Made by a program: the position numbers and the translations under genes. From the NCBI GenBank assembly GCA_001661515.1, contig LUVW01000025.1, positions 1-62,869 on the forward strand: a stretch of DNA of 62,869 bases, in the 5' to 3' direction. The notes beneath the pieces were generated by a model. It saw nothing but the letters and a program-made list of their open reading frames with translations. It was not told the origin of the DNA and searched no databases. Of the stretch, positions 1 through 11,222 are shown in pieces. The DNA is from Capniomyces stellatus (Eukaryota > Kickxellomycota > Harpellomycetes > Harpellales > Legeriomycetaceae). Each line of letters starts with the position of its first letter. Positions within the stretch are counted from its first letter, which is position 1.

Positions 1-1481
1 CCATTGCTCCAACTCTTTCTAAACAACAACATCTCAAACACGCGACACAACTGTTTATTTTCCCCATCCTAAACCAACCATGGATGTTTATATTTGAACA
101 GCGTTACAACGTAGATTTTATCACTCCATCAATTTCACTATTCCATATCCCTTCATTCACACAATTAATTGGTTTGATTTTATTGGTCTCTTTGCCACTC
201 TAACAACCACAATCAACAACAATCTAGGCGAGTATATGCACCTCATCCGTTTCTTCGACTGAACAACTCTATATTTTTTCTTTTATTCTGTTTTATCATT
301 CCCAACTATCAATCAACAATAACACATCCTTATCAATATCCAACACCACTGATACAACTGTGTTGTTTTAACACTCGATATACTCAATTTACTCAATATA
401 CTCAATATACTCAAATTTTCTTGCTCACTCATCCCATTTTACAGTAGCCTAACGGCAACGGCGTTTGTTTATTTAGCTACAGCTCAACTGTCATGTTTCT
501 GTCAAGATTTGACCCATAATTATAAACCACACTCTAGCTACCCACTCAAAGTCTGATCATCGGCAACTCGAATACTCTAACCACACAACCAAGTGCAAAT
601 ACATATTCTACCATTGACAAAAAGGGTAACTATCAGAATATCATTGAACCTCAATATAAAATGCTTTAATTTTGTTAATGGTCTACAGAGCTTGATTTTA
701 ACAATAAAAACTTGTCAAAAGTAAAATATTCAATATACTCGGGGTAAACCAACAGTTGGTAGTATCACTGTTGCTTATAATAATATCAATGTTTATTATT
801 ACCGCTTTTATATTTGTGATAGTATACTGCACTCATTCTGGCCAAATGAAGTTTATTTGGTTCCCTTCAGCACCGTTACTTCAGACCCATCATTACACAG
901 TAATATTCTTGATCTATCTAAACCGATTTCAACTACCCTTCAGTTTGCACAGTGTACTGGAGTTTTTATGAAGCAGTATTTGACAGCTTTTTTATTGAAG
1001 CCTGTTGTCAAGTACGTGACTCGATACGCAGAGATCTAAACTCAATCTTTAGAAATCTCAGATATAATGCAAGAGAATGGTAGTATATTTATATATATGT
1101 ACAAAACTAGCATTTGGATACTTTCAATTCTTGTGCATGTCAATTATACTTGTTTATTTGTTTTACAATTTTGGGAAAAAAAAAGGCATATTGGGGTTTA
1201 AAATTTATTATATTTCAATTTGCATCGATGTTCCTAATGTCATTTAGTACTCTTCTGTTTTGGATTTACATGTGTTGTTCTGTATTAATTATATTTAGCG
1301 ATTTAAAGCTATTTGATTATCTCAAGTTTCATAAACCACTTTAATTTTATGATAATTTTAGCGAGTTTCATGCTTGCGCTTTGGTTGAGGTACGAGCAAC
1401 AAGATTAGTTTGTATAAAATTTTAAAACGGACTAATATAGTTTGTGGATTGGAGAGTTTGAGAAGTAATAACAAAAGTCGA
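1..1481. other. Gene-poor left flank
   Basis: No gene can be supported here. A frame is open from base 3 to a stop near 203 on the plus strand without a start, and a 60-codon frame ends near 1036; either could be the 3' exon of a gene entering from the left. The first 600 bases are C/T-rich on the plus strand, as the 3' ends of several plus-strand genes in this window are. Neither peptide was recognised. Confidence 0.3.
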
Positions 1482-2797
1482 TCAGTTTTTAACATTGCAG
1501 GGTTTTTTTCTTTTTTTGAATGAAGGAGCAGCTGTAGCAATTTCAGACTGTGGGGTTGTTTGGGACTGATTTGACTTGGTGTCGTGGTTTAGGCTATTTG
1601 AGTAAATCGAGCTGGACTCTAAAGTTTTTAAGTTGTTTGACTTTTCTGTAAATTTGAAGGAGCTCAGATCGTTAAAATCGCCATACTCGTCTTCCTGGTC
1701 TTCATCAACAGTATATTTTTTTCTGGGATTATTTTCCAACAATTTTTTGCTTCCAATTGTGGATGTGGTATGAGATTTAGTTTCATTTCTATTCCTAGTA
1801 CCAGTATCTGGAATCGTACCAGGCGTGTCGTTATTTACGGCCTCAGGTGTCACTGGAACCCAAGGCCCAATTCCCGTACTTGAGTACACTTTTTTGCTCT
1901 CCTTTTCAACCCAAGCTGGTAGCTTCTTAGTATCTCCCAAAGACTTGGTGTAAGAATTCCCAGGCTTGGTAGGATTGGTTTGGTCAATTACAGGCTTGTC
2001 GCCGCTGTGTTTTTCTGCCTCCTTTGTTGTTATTTTTTGCCTTTTGTTTTCATCAGAATATTTGTCCTTTTGTGTTATTTTCGGTCTTTTGGGTTCAGCT
2101 GTTTCGTTTTTCAGTACTATTATTGGTTCCGAGTCTTTTACATCACTTGAGGTTTTACTCTCGTTTCCTAGATCTCTTTGGTACGAAGCATTGGCGGCCT
2201 ATTCAACAACAATTAAATTCGCTTTCCTCTTTTGTACCTTTATTTTTTTTGTACCTTTATTTTTTATTATCTCTTTAATTTTCCTCAAGCCAATTCACAA
2301 TAGCTAGCACTCACCTTTTCTATTTGTAAAAGCGTGCTTTCTAGTTTGCTTTGTTCCTTGTTGCTTTTTATCGTGTCAATATCGACTTGCTGTAGATACT
2401 TTTGAACATTGGTTTTGTGTTTGTTTCCATTGTCATGTATCTGTCTCGACTATTAATAGGTTGACATTTCATTTCATTTCATTTCATTAGTTTAATCCTT
2501 ATTATTATCTTTCCTGTTCCCCATTTCAACTCTAATTAGCTCAAGTTGACTGTTGTTTATTTCCCCTTCAAATTCACGTGGTCTTACAGGTTTGTTATCG
2601 GAAATAAAAGTCTTGCAGTATATACACCAGTGCTTTGCATTCGAAACCCAGTATTCAGACCTACATTATTTTTATTTTGTTGTTTTCGTGTCAAAATTCA
2701 CCAAGCTGGGTAGTAAAATAGCGTATTGTAAAAAACTCGAGACTTTTGCACCCGGCTCAATAATATCATTCTATTTAATTGAGTTGTATTCTTACAT
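1482..2797 (-). CDS. WBP4/FBP21-like U1-type zinc-finger splicing factor
   Basis: Predicted spliceosome-associated protein of the WBP4 (formin-binding protein 21) family, nuclear. Exons read 2797-2796, 2660-2588, 2449-2315 and 2198-1482, giving about 308 residues. The N-terminus has the matrin/U1-type C2H2 finger: WCIYCKTF, then DNGNKHKTNVQKYL, in the order and spacing of human WBP4, preceded by the family's SEYW start. A disordered lysine/serine/glutamate-rich region follows, with the short motif TGIGPWVPV and a basic FKKRKK tail like the WBP4 C-terminus. No WW domain is visible, unlike the animal protein. There is no in-frame ATG in front of the zinc finger; the start codon is inferred to be split, AT in exon 1 and G in exon 2, across a 135-base intron. 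The family call is firm for the finger, weaker for the tail and for exon 1. The stop is TGA. Confidence 0.82.
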
Positions 2798-2848
2798 TAC
2801 TGAAATAGTTTAGTCGGTTGTTTTCAAAGTATTCTTCCAAAACACGAT

Positions 2849-2897
2849 CCTTTTTCCTTTTCCTTTTCCTTTTCCTTTTCCTTTTCCTTTTCCTTTT
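2849..2897. repeat. TTTTCC hexanucleotide microsatellite
   Basis: About eight perfect copies of TTTTCC in the spacer just upstream of the WBP4-like gene, so purine-rich on the strand that gene uses. Confidence 0.9.
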
Positions 2898-3217
2898 AGT
2901 AGAATGTCAGTATATTATTTGTATTGTAATTTTGGGTCAAAAAGGTTGAAAAATATCATTTGGTAATGGTAAATGCTATTTAATGTACGAGCTATTTCAA
3001 CTGTTGACACCAAAACTTTTTTTTTTTTTTACATTTGATTTTGACACCAATTTTTTTTATGTTTGATTTCGACGCCAAAGTTTTGATATTTAAATAAACA
3101 AATAGAAGCTATAAAAGACACAAATAAGATAATAATTTTTATTTTCAAAAAGAAGCTACAAGCTCGTGTCTTGTCAGACCAAATTAAGCCATGTAAAGCA
3201 TTGGACCAGCTCTTGGA

Positions 3218-4567
3218 CTAGAAATAGAAATCAACTACATGTTGGCTTATGTTGAAGCCAAACAAAGATGTAAAATATAATATAAACACCAGAAATAGAG
3301 GGTATAGAAATACAGATTGCCTCTGAAGGAAAGGTAGAGCTTGGAATCCTAGGTAAGAAATGTAAATGTATTCACAGGCTGCAATGGCATATAAAGTATT
3401 GCCAAGAAACAACGAGATCCAAGACGGCTTCATCAGCACTGGCAAAAAGAAAAACTGGACCACATAGAGTATCAAGAATACGGGGAAAAAGGAATTGCAA
3501 TGGACGTCAAAAGCGTACTGCAGCTCTACTTGCTGCTCAGACACGTGTATGTTTCGGTGCAGTAGAAAGTTGTTTGAAAAAATCCTATTCATGTATTTAT
3601 AAGCCAAAACTAGCTTAATTCTCATTGGTCACTAATTACTGCTAAACTGTTATTGTGTCACCGCATTATTTACTTTGATATATGCCCATCCATTTGTCCT
3701 TACCATGTCAAGCATGCTATAAACAGCCCCGAGATAAAATAGTTGACAAAAATGAGTTTTGTTATGGTCAGTGCTAACCCATGAATACCAGCTCCATACA
3801 CCAGTCCGTATCCAATCGAAAACACTATATTTCATCGTTCCAAATAGCATTAAGTAAAAGCCAAGACAAGCCGGTTATGCTTAATATGGAAAAACGCTTG
3901 CAAACCCCACCACCACCATACTCACCTAACAACGCCGATAGTTGCAGAATTATGTATGCCGGATCGTCTCTAGACCACTGGTTTTTTGTTTCTAAACACA
4001 GGTTATATTCGTAGTTAGATTATGGTCCGATCTTTACACCATTACGTCCCCCGCGATACATTTATTTGTGTTAAACCTGCTTACGTTTGTGATAGTAAAT
4101 GTTTCGATACCTAGAATTGTACACACCAATTTTCTTATCAGCTCATCAGCCTGTTTTACTTTACTTTTCTTTTCTTTTTCTTTTCTCTTTCTTTTTCTTT
4201 TTCCTTTTCTTTTTCTTTTTTCTATTCATTTTTCTTTTCATTTTTCTTTTCATTTTTCTTTCTTATTCAATTACTTCATTTTACTTTCAGCTTTTACAAA
4301 AGGCCAAGGCACAATACCATTTATTCCTCATCTACAACTCGGCAAAGATTATTTATGGGAATTGGATAATATGTTCACTGAACCGACTTACACTCGTCTA
4401 GGACTGATTATCAGGTAAAGCATTTGCCAAGATGCGTATTCAAAGTCCATGTGCCCCCAGCTAAACATTTTTTTAAAGTACGGCGAAAAAATATCTTTCC
4501 TTTTCCTCCGCGACCTCAACAACGCTCTGTGCTGGTTACTGTTCGTAAAAGATTGCCAGTCGCTCAT
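3218..4567 (-). CDS. GMH1: UNC-50/GMH1 family Golgi membrane protein
   Basis: Multi-pass membrane protein of the UNC-50 family, found at the Golgi; the yeast member Gmh1 was identified through the Arf-GEFs Gea1/Gea2. Five exons (4567-4392, 4110-4085, 3991-3926, 3824-3704, 3584-3218) join in frame to 251 residues, close to the family's usual 250-260. Family signatures lie in order: MDFEYASWQML near residue 42, TKNQWSRDDPA, the hydrophobic stretch ending FIACLTW, then QYAFDVHCNSFFP, SLFLGNTLY and LGFQALPF. Four to five hydrophobic segments follow the soluble basic N-terminus. The start at 4567 is the first ATG in the frame and gives the short N-terminal extension seen in animals; an internal methionine opens MDFEYASW. 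Exon 2 is only 26 bases. Intron 1 holds a long polypyrimidine tract. Confidence 0.96.
4149..4262. repeat. Polypyrimidine tract inside intron 1 of the UNC50 gene
   Basis: An almost pure T/C stretch of irregular TTTTC, TTTCTT and CATTTTTCTTTT units. It lies wholly inside the first intron of the minus-strand UNC50 gene, so the pre-mRNA is purine-rich here. Confidence 0.8.
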
Positions 4568-5708
4568 CTTGTTTCCTGATTCGTTTTTCTGCCTCTATAT
4601 CCAGCTCTAGCTTTAACACTATTTATGAGTACAGGTATAAATGCATTTTTACTTTTAGTTTTGCATTAATTAATTTAACAAAAAAGGGTTTTGCCAGCCC
4701 CCAAACACGCTAGCCTTCTTTAAACATTGACACATACCCCTTTTTTGCTCTTGTCAAAGATATTCAATCCTATTGCTCAATCAGTTTTTTTTTATAAATA
4801 CTCTGACCAGCAATAATGGCAATGATTGCACTTTCCAATTCGAGTTATTTAGTGTAAAGCCAAACCAAACTAACAATCTCTACTAACAGACTCTTCTCCA
4901 GTATTTTACCTGTCTTTTTTTTCTATTCCTTTTACTCTTTAATTGTTTCTCAGACTTTTGTATTTTGCTGCCTCAAATCCTTGGATGATTTTCAAAAGAA
5001 ATTTATGTCTCGACACTATACTATTGGTTCAATTTGCTATTTCCTCTTTATGGTCAAATCCACTTCCACCCGTTGCTAATTCACAGCCTTTACAGCTTCC
5101 ACTTTAAACTTTCCATCTTTAATTTTGAAAGTGTGCTGGAATACAATTATAGGTTCTCATTTTGCCTACTTTTTACTTTGAGTCAATCCCGTTTCACTAG
5201 CAGCAACGCTTTTGGCGTATATTTGGCTTCAATTTCACGGTTGTTTGTATGAAAGTTTATTCCGGCTGACTATGAGTTTATGACCCTGTTAATATATGTA
5301 CCCTTCAAATTATTATCCGCTTTAACTCACCGAAGGTTGGTTACTTTTGTTAATTAACACTCGAGTTGGTTGCATTCATTGATGGCGTTGACGTAAAAAG
5401 TGAAATAAAATAAAATAAAATGATACTTGCAATTTTACACTTGAAATTATTTTCGCGTGAAATTGTTGAATTTTCAAAATCAGCCTAAAACAAATACACT
5501 ACTTTTTTCCTAATTGAAATGTTTCAGTTAATTTTTTTTTTATTGAAGCTAAACAGTTTTGATTTAAAGAGCGATTGTAAACTATAATATATAAATATAG
5601 TTGCAACCATTATTTGATAATCACTGGAAATATAATATTGACTCTGATATATAAAACGAAACAACTGGTACAGCGCAATTCGGTGAACACTTGTTTAACT
5701 TATCCACA
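4568..5708. other. Divergent spacer between UNC50 and BUD31
   Basis: About 1.1 kb of AT-rich sequence shared by the two divergent promoters. Open frames are short and unlike any family I know. A TATA-like element lies near the BUD31 end. Confidence 0.6.
5648..5656 (+). promoter_or_regulatory. TATA-like element upstream of BUD31
   Basis: TATATAAAA, 53 bases before the BUD31 start codon and on its strand. The position suits a core promoter, but the surrounding DNA is AT-rich, so chance occurrence is possible. Confidence 0.35.
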
Positions 5709-6508
5709 ATGCCTAAAGTCAAAAAACTTCGAGCTAGACATCCTCCTGAAGGCTGGGACGAGATTGAGCCTACTTTGAGAGAATTTGATCAAAAAATGCG
5801 AGATGGTATGCAACTAACTACACTATCAACTCAATTAAATATGTGTATATTTCAGCGTTATTCTTTGTGATCCAAGCTAATAGACATGGATTGATTTAAT
5901 ATTGGTGCTGTAATGTATAATTGCATATTTGCTTTTGTATTTATTTTTGCTTTGTCTGGACATTAGCTGAAAATGATCCCCATGAAGGTAAACGAAGAGT
6001 TGAATCTGTTTGGCCTATAATGAGGGTTCACCATCAACGAACAAGATATGTTTACGATTTATACTATAAACGCGAGGCTATATCCAAAGAACTATACAAC
6101 TACTGTTTGGCAAAAAAGTATGCCGATTCGAATTTGATTGCTAAATGGAAAAAAGTAAGCAGAGCTAGCAATAGTATTTCCAAATAAATTTTTACATACA
6201 GGCAGCAAAAACGATCAATGTGGCTTGTATTCGTTTTTTGTGTTAAATTTGTTTCTTTGTGGTATTACTATACTGAGTGACTTATTTTTGTTTGTGTTTG
6301 TTTTTTTTAACTTTTTTTTTTTTTTGGTTTTTCTCGCTTGTCCTTGTAGCCTGGATTTGAAAAGCTGTGCTGTCTAAAATGTGTTCAGCCTAGAGATACA
6401 AACTTTGGAACCACTTGTATTTGCAGAGTGCCTAAAAACAAGCTGGAGGAGGGTCGGGTGGTAGAATGTGTGCACTGTGGATGTCGAGGCTGTGCTAGTA
6501 CTGACTGA
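5709..6508 (+). CDS. BUD31: BUD31 (G10) pre-mRNA splicing factor
   Basis: Small zinc-binding component of the activated spliceosome. Three exons (5709-5805, 5967-6154, 6350-6508) encode 147 residues, matching the family's usual 144-157. The whole protein aligns: [20 protein letters not shown] at the start, then [32 protein letters not shown], and the cysteine-rich end with [20 protein letters not shown] and CVHCGCRGC, whose cysteines bind zinc. Both introns start with GT and end with TAG; the first splits an alanine codon, the second lies between codons. The gene ends in TGA right after the conserved zinc region, which is good evidence that TGA is a true stop in this genome. Confidence 0.97.
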
Positions 6509-6995
6509 TCATTCCCTTGCCAGGCTCCATGAAACCTGAACTTGGTCTCACGTTCGCTTATTGTTTTTTTATTTCAAATCAAAAACATATATTTTACGCA
6601 TTCCGTTTAGAACGTTAAAGAAACGCCTTGTTACTAGGCCAAACCGTATCCACACTAAATTTATACAACATAGTTATTGTTGACGGTGTGTTGGAAATTA
6701 TTACTTTATTTTTTACTTTTTCTTTTTCTGCCCAACTTTTAGTACTAAAAAGCTGTTATTTTCAATGATAATAAAAATGCATATGTCTGTTTTAAATTGG
6801 CAAACACAAGTTCAAAAAACAAACCCAAACCTAGTCCTAGATCAAAAACCTAAACCAAGACCTAGAGTCAAAAAACTAAATCTAGAACCGACTGGGATCA
6901 AATAAAACCGTAACTATAAACATAAAGTGGTTGGGAAAAGATCAACAACAAGATAAAACAAGCTAGCAGAGCCATAAATCAGATCCAGGAAAAAG
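6509..6995. other. Convergent 3' spacer
   Basis: Lies between the 3' ends of BUD31 (+) and the DUF3020 gene (-). It holds an imprecise repeat of CCTAGA/CCAAAACC-like units around 6825-6900 and no gene. Confidence 0.5.
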
Positions 6996-7922
6996 CTAAT
7001 TATTTAAAATGAAACTGATTGACTGCTTATTCATCTTCAACTTTGAACAAACACTCATATAAATGCACGACTCCTCCAAAGCCTCAAAACTTTCCAAGAA
7101 CATCCCGCTAGGCGACGACACTAGCGTGCTGGCACTTGGAGAACTAGACAGCAGTTTATTTTGGCAATAGCCATAACACAAGTCTCCGCTTTCTGAACAG
7201 GTGCAGATGTCTGCCAATATATGCTCAGGTGTGTGAAGTACCTTTCCAGGTGTATTTGGTCTGCTTTCAACATCCCTGTAGGTGTCTGTGTTTAGGGATG
7301 TTAAGCTAATTGTCGCAATGTGTCTACTAAATTTATTGTTTGGTTTTTTTGGTATTACAGAGTTCACACACGTGTTGCCATGGCTTCTCGCAGTGTAGTT
7401 TCTTGGGCCTGAAGTTGGGACTTCAGAGTTACTAAGCCCCAATCCCTGAAATGCATTGCCATACCCACACACCGACAAATAGGTGTGACTTTTGTTATTA
7501 GTCATATCGTGACACGCCTTTCCATCATCCTTACAACGGCTTACTTTGGCTACATCCCTTTTTGCGTTTGCAGTAGTCAGTTGTTTTAGCTCCTTTTCTT
7601 TTCGTCTTCCCAGCCTTCTGTTGAATTCCTTGATTACCCAGTTTGATTTGGCCTCAGACTTATCAGCTCCAAACAATTGACTTGCTCTTTTATTTACTCG
7701 ACATCTCAAGTCGTTGTTTTTGTTTTTCTCTGTATTGAGTTCTCGCCACTTTTTCTTTCTCTCTCTATTCTCTTTTTTTTTTGAATACTCTAGCTTTTCC
7801 ATCTTTTTATTGTCCTTTGGAGCTCCGTTCAAGCCTACAATTATGCTATTAATTATGGACTCTGTGTACTTGGCATTGTACCTTTTGTTGTTACTGTTGA
7901 TTCCTGATTTTGCACAACCCAT
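6996..7922 (-). CDS. DUF3020-domain protein, N-myristoylation motif
   Basis: Single open frame of 308 residues with an ATG start. Residues about 48-105 match the fungal domain of unknown function DUF3020: KENRERKKKWRELN, then NNDLRCRVNKRASQLFG and a basic helix ending in EFNRR. This domain is basic and helical, and its biochemical role is unsettled. The remaining 200 residues are low in structure and rich in Ser, Asn and Thr, with a scatter of cysteines (DICTCSESGDLCYGYC). The first six residues, MGCAKS, fit the N-myristoylation consensus (Gly2, Ser6), with a Cys3 that could be palmitoylated, so the protein may sit on a membrane. Domain assignment is from memory of the conserved block; the membrane idea is inference. 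An upstream exon cannot be excluded. Confidence 0.7.
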   Translation of the reverse strand: MGCAKSGINSNNKRYNAKYTESIINSIIVGLNGAPKDNKKMEKLEYSKKKENRERKKKWRELNTEKNKNNDLRCRVNKRASQLFGADKSEAKSNWVIKEFNRRLGRRKEKELKQLTTANAKRDVAKVSRCKDDGKACHDMTNNKSHTYLSVCGYGNAFQGLGLSNSEVPTSGPRNYTARSHGNTCVNSVIPKKPNNKFSRHIATISLTSLNTDTYRDVESRPNTPGKVLHTPEHILADICTCSESGDLCYGYCQNKLLSSSPSASTLVSSPSGMFLESFEALEESCIYMSVCSKLKMNKQSISFILNN

Positions 7923-9219
7923 TTTATTTACTATCTATTTTATTTATTAATTGTGTTGGGTGTAGGATACCTTGGATCAAACCACTGACAAACTTGGTGG
8001 GTTTATATAAACACACAGACTGATACGCACACATACTTATATATTTATTTGTGACATTTACGTCCCTTTTCATACTTCAACATTGTATGGCCTCATTTTT
8101 TATTTTATTTTTTTATTTTTAGTTTTGGTGTTTTTAGTCTTGGTGTTTTTAGTCTTGGTGTTTTTAGTCTTGGTGTTTTTAGTCTTGGTGTTTTTAGTCT
8201 TGATGTTTTTAGTCTTGGTGTTTTCATTCCTCAGCAGCAGAGCCATTGGCCTCAGCAAACCAGTTTGCCGAATACAGGGACGCTGTTGATAACTATCTGA
8301 TAGTGTTTTCTGGAAACTTTAGTGACTGACTTGAATATCTGATAAATTCCATGTACTATTGAACTCAAACCAGTATTGAGTCTTACTTTTGTACTGCAAA
8401 AAAACCTGTTTGTTTTCAAAAGTTCGAAAGTAGAAATACAAACTGTAGAAAAAGCGTCAACCATTGAGCCTATTTGACAGCCAATTTCTTGTTTATGTAT
8501 TGAATCATGTTTGTCTGTATACACTTTTATATTTACAAAAGAAAAATGAACACACCCACAGTAACGTCATCAACAAAAAAAAAGATTACATGGGGTGAGG
8601 TAGAGTTAGAATATCCAAAATAAAAGCCCTTGGACTACATTATTACTCTGTCTTGAATGATTCTGGCGAGTAGCAATAATATAACCATAAAAAATGTTTT
8701 TTTTTATAGTTGTTGAGCGAAATAAAATTACTCTCGCAAAAAGAAAAAGAAAAAGAAGGAATTGGCGAAACAGGATTAAATAGAACAGGAAATGTGTTGT
8801 TGTAACCGCTGTCAAGACAATTTTTCATTTAGAGCTGCAAAATGGATACTTGAGACTTTCAAGTTCAACATGGGTTTTATTAACTAGCTATAAATTTAGA
8901 GTAAACTATAGGCAATAAGCCCAAATACAGTATATAAATGTTTAGGCAACAACCCTGTTTAGAAATACTTGAAAGGAAGTTAAGCACGGAACAGGAGTTT
9001 CCCTGTCACACCTGCACCAATTAGCATGCAAATTGTATGACACAAATTCTAAAATGTGTTATCAGATAAGCCGATTCTAGCTGGCGTAAGTTACAACATA
9101 AACTGACTATATGAGCAAAAGGTGTTAGCAATTATAACAGAACTGAAGAGAACATACCAAAAACATCAAGCGAACATACTGAGTGACCAATAAATACGTT
9201 ACAACGAGCAGAAACTTAC
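7923..9219. other. Spacer with repeat and doubtful reading frames
   Basis: No gene is firmly supported. A 90-codon minus-strand frame at 8252-8524 and several short minus-strand segments between 8600 and 9200 with plausible splice signals could be the 3' exons of the DDT-like candidate just upstream, but I could not join them convincingly. Confidence 0.4.
8121..8224. repeat. 15-bp tandem repeat
   Basis: About seven copies of TGGTGTTTTTAGTCT in direct tandem, one with a single change. On the minus strand it could encode a repeated TKTKN pentapeptide; on the plus strand FLVLV. Neither strand shows a convincing gene, so I treat it as a minisatellite. Confidence 0.9.
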
Positions 9220-9411
9220 CACATTGGCCAGCATTTCTAATCAGATAAGGGCAATAGCTTTGTATAAAGTGATGCAAATCCGCTGTTGATAGCTCAAAGT
9301 CAGGAAAATGCAGACATACAGGAAATGCGTGCAGAAATACAAACTGACGCATAAGCTTTAGCTTTATCAGATAGCAATATACACAGCCATTTGCTAGAGC
9401 TGTTTCCAGAG
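9220..9411 (-). CDS. Possible DDT-domain-like exon (partial)
   Basis: A minus-strand open segment ending at a good GTAAGT donor (intron from 9219). It reads RQFVFLHAFPVCLHFPDFEL, then STADLHHFIQ, which resembles the FLxxF, LxL, FxLxDLxxA pattern of the DDT domain found in chromatin-remodelling subunits such as Itc1. Downstream pieces near 9170 and 9060 may continue the frame. Neither start nor end could be found, and a chance hydrophobic frame remains possible. Confidence 0.28.
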
Positions 9412-9736
9412 CCTTTGCTAGAGCTGTTGCTAGGAAACAGGTATAATGTACGGAAGGGTGTGTTTTATTAAGAACAAACATAAAAACAAAAACAAACATC
9501 CGTTGCCTTTTTTTTTAGCCAAAGTGAATCATTGCTTTTCGATAATAAAAAAACAGAATCACTGCTTTTGAATAAAGTCAAAGCTAGCTAACAAGTACAT
9601 ACTTACAGACTGAATGTTATTTTGACACCAAAGATATCCTCATGTACACTGCTTTATATTTATCTATTTTCAACTTTAATTTTTTAAATGTATTTGACTT
9701 GTTGGTGTAACCAAAGTATTAGCGGTTAAAGCGTGG

Positions 9737-9946
9737 CTGATTCTGAAACCAGTAATGAAGCTGGTGTATTCAAGCCAATGCTTAAAGGTAACTACAATAA
9801 GGCCTAGTATACTCTTATGTTGGCCCTCCCACCAAGTAGACCATCTGATGATATACACTCACGAGATGTACAAACTGCAGGACGTTGGAGCAAATAAAGT
9901 GGGAATTCGAGCAAGGCAAGGCAAACAAGCTCGAATAACCTATTAA
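9737..9946 (+). other. Possible two-exon 3' gene fragment, unrecognised
   Basis: A plus-strand segment reading ADSETSNEAGVFKPMLK runs into a GTAACT donor near 9788. A TAG acceptor near 9839 resumes the frame with DHLMIYTHEMYKLQDVG and ends at a stop by 9946. The joined peptide looks protein-like, but there is no ATG and I recognise no family. Confidence 0.22.
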
Positions 9947-10306
9947 CCAAAAGTCCCAACGTACAGAGTTCTGTTTACATTGAAACTAACGCTGAAAGTT
10001 GGGTTTGAGAAAACCTTGGACCATTTAGCCAAAATAGACAAATCTGAATTGGATAAAACTGAAATAGATAAAACTGAAATGGATAAAGGCCAAAACAGAT
10101 TAAAATTTACCGCTTCTTGCTGATAAAATGTAAAGGAAATCAGTCTAAATTTATTAAACTACAAAAAAGAGGAGCTTAAGATCAACTAAATAAGGGAAAG
10201 CACGAAATGTAGAAAGCCCTTTGGAAATACTTGGAATAATAGATAGTTTAATAGATCGATAAAAGAATTAATTGATGCATTGCTAAAACTATTGTGAATT
10301 CGACAT

Positions 10307-10689
10307 CTAATTATTGTTCTGTTCTTGTTGAACCCTGGTCACATAAGAGCGCGAAACGACGTCCCAAGAAGACATGTACTTCTCCATGCATTTAGTTAAA
10401 CAGCTCTCATCTTTTTGATCAAGGCGGGTGCCAGGCTTAGTAATGCACATGTTGTAGCAATGCACGTTGATTTTCTATTACGTTGATTTTTTTAAAATGA
10501 AATAAAAATAAACGTACCCCCCTTTATTTAGATTTAGCGATAAGAAATCTTGAAGAAATTCTTATTATTCTGGATTATTCAGAAACACAGTGACATGAAG
10601 TAACTTACATTGATTAATTCCTGTGCATTCGCCATCGCAAGTTCTTTTCTAACTTGGTTTTTAACTTCTTCGGCTTTAAATGAATCCAT
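10307..10689 (-). CDS. TIM13: Mitochondrial small Tim chaperone, Tim13
   Basis: Small Tim protein that, with Tim8, guides hydrophobic precursors across the mitochondrial intermembrane space. Two exons (10689-10609 and 10474-10307) encode 82 residues. The twin CX3C signature is complete: CYNMC and CLTKC, separated by 15 residues. Conserved Tim13 features flank it: VRKELAMANAQELIN before, and KPGTRLDQ plus MEKYMSSWDVVSRSYV after, the last closely matching the animal and yeast Tim13 helix. The 134-base intron runs GTAAGT to TAG and lies between codons. No cleavable presequence is seen, as expected. Tim13 fits better than Tim8, Tim9 or Tim10 because of the KPG motif and the WDVVSR helix. Confidence 0.95.
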
Positions 10690-11222
10690 TGTGTGTTTAT
10701 TTACGATCTCTGATATTGTTGATGTTATAAACAGTAGATATTTCCGTGTGAAACTTAAATTCCCAAAAAAGAAACCGACTATAAAAGGCTGAAAGTACCA
10801 AAGCTTTAATTTTGTTTATCAACCTCGCCTAAAAAAATTAGATTTTTTTTTTTGAAAATAATTGATTAATTGATTGTTTTTTTTTTTCGAAAACTTGACG
10901 AAATCACATTTAGACTAAAAAAATCAATAAAAAAAAACTGAAATAAGTCAAATGTCTACAGCTTTGATTCTAGACATTATTTTACTCTGAATAACACCGG
11001 ATCTCTCAACAGAAACATGTTTATTATTGCTTTTTATTCACGAATATAATTCTAAACTTAGAAAGAAAAAAAAACCAAATCACAAGATATAAATTGGCAA
11101 CCAACATAAGGTGCTTTAAATAACGAACAACAGTTTATGGTAAAATCACTTGGGTACTATATTTCAAAAAGTACAATTTGATACAAGCCATAAAATGAAG
11201 TGTTCGCTTAAGCCAATACTGA

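Noticed and set aside
8083..8289. Plus-strand frame with repeated FLVLV
   Set aside because: It is a reading of the 15-bp minisatellite; no splice signals or family support.
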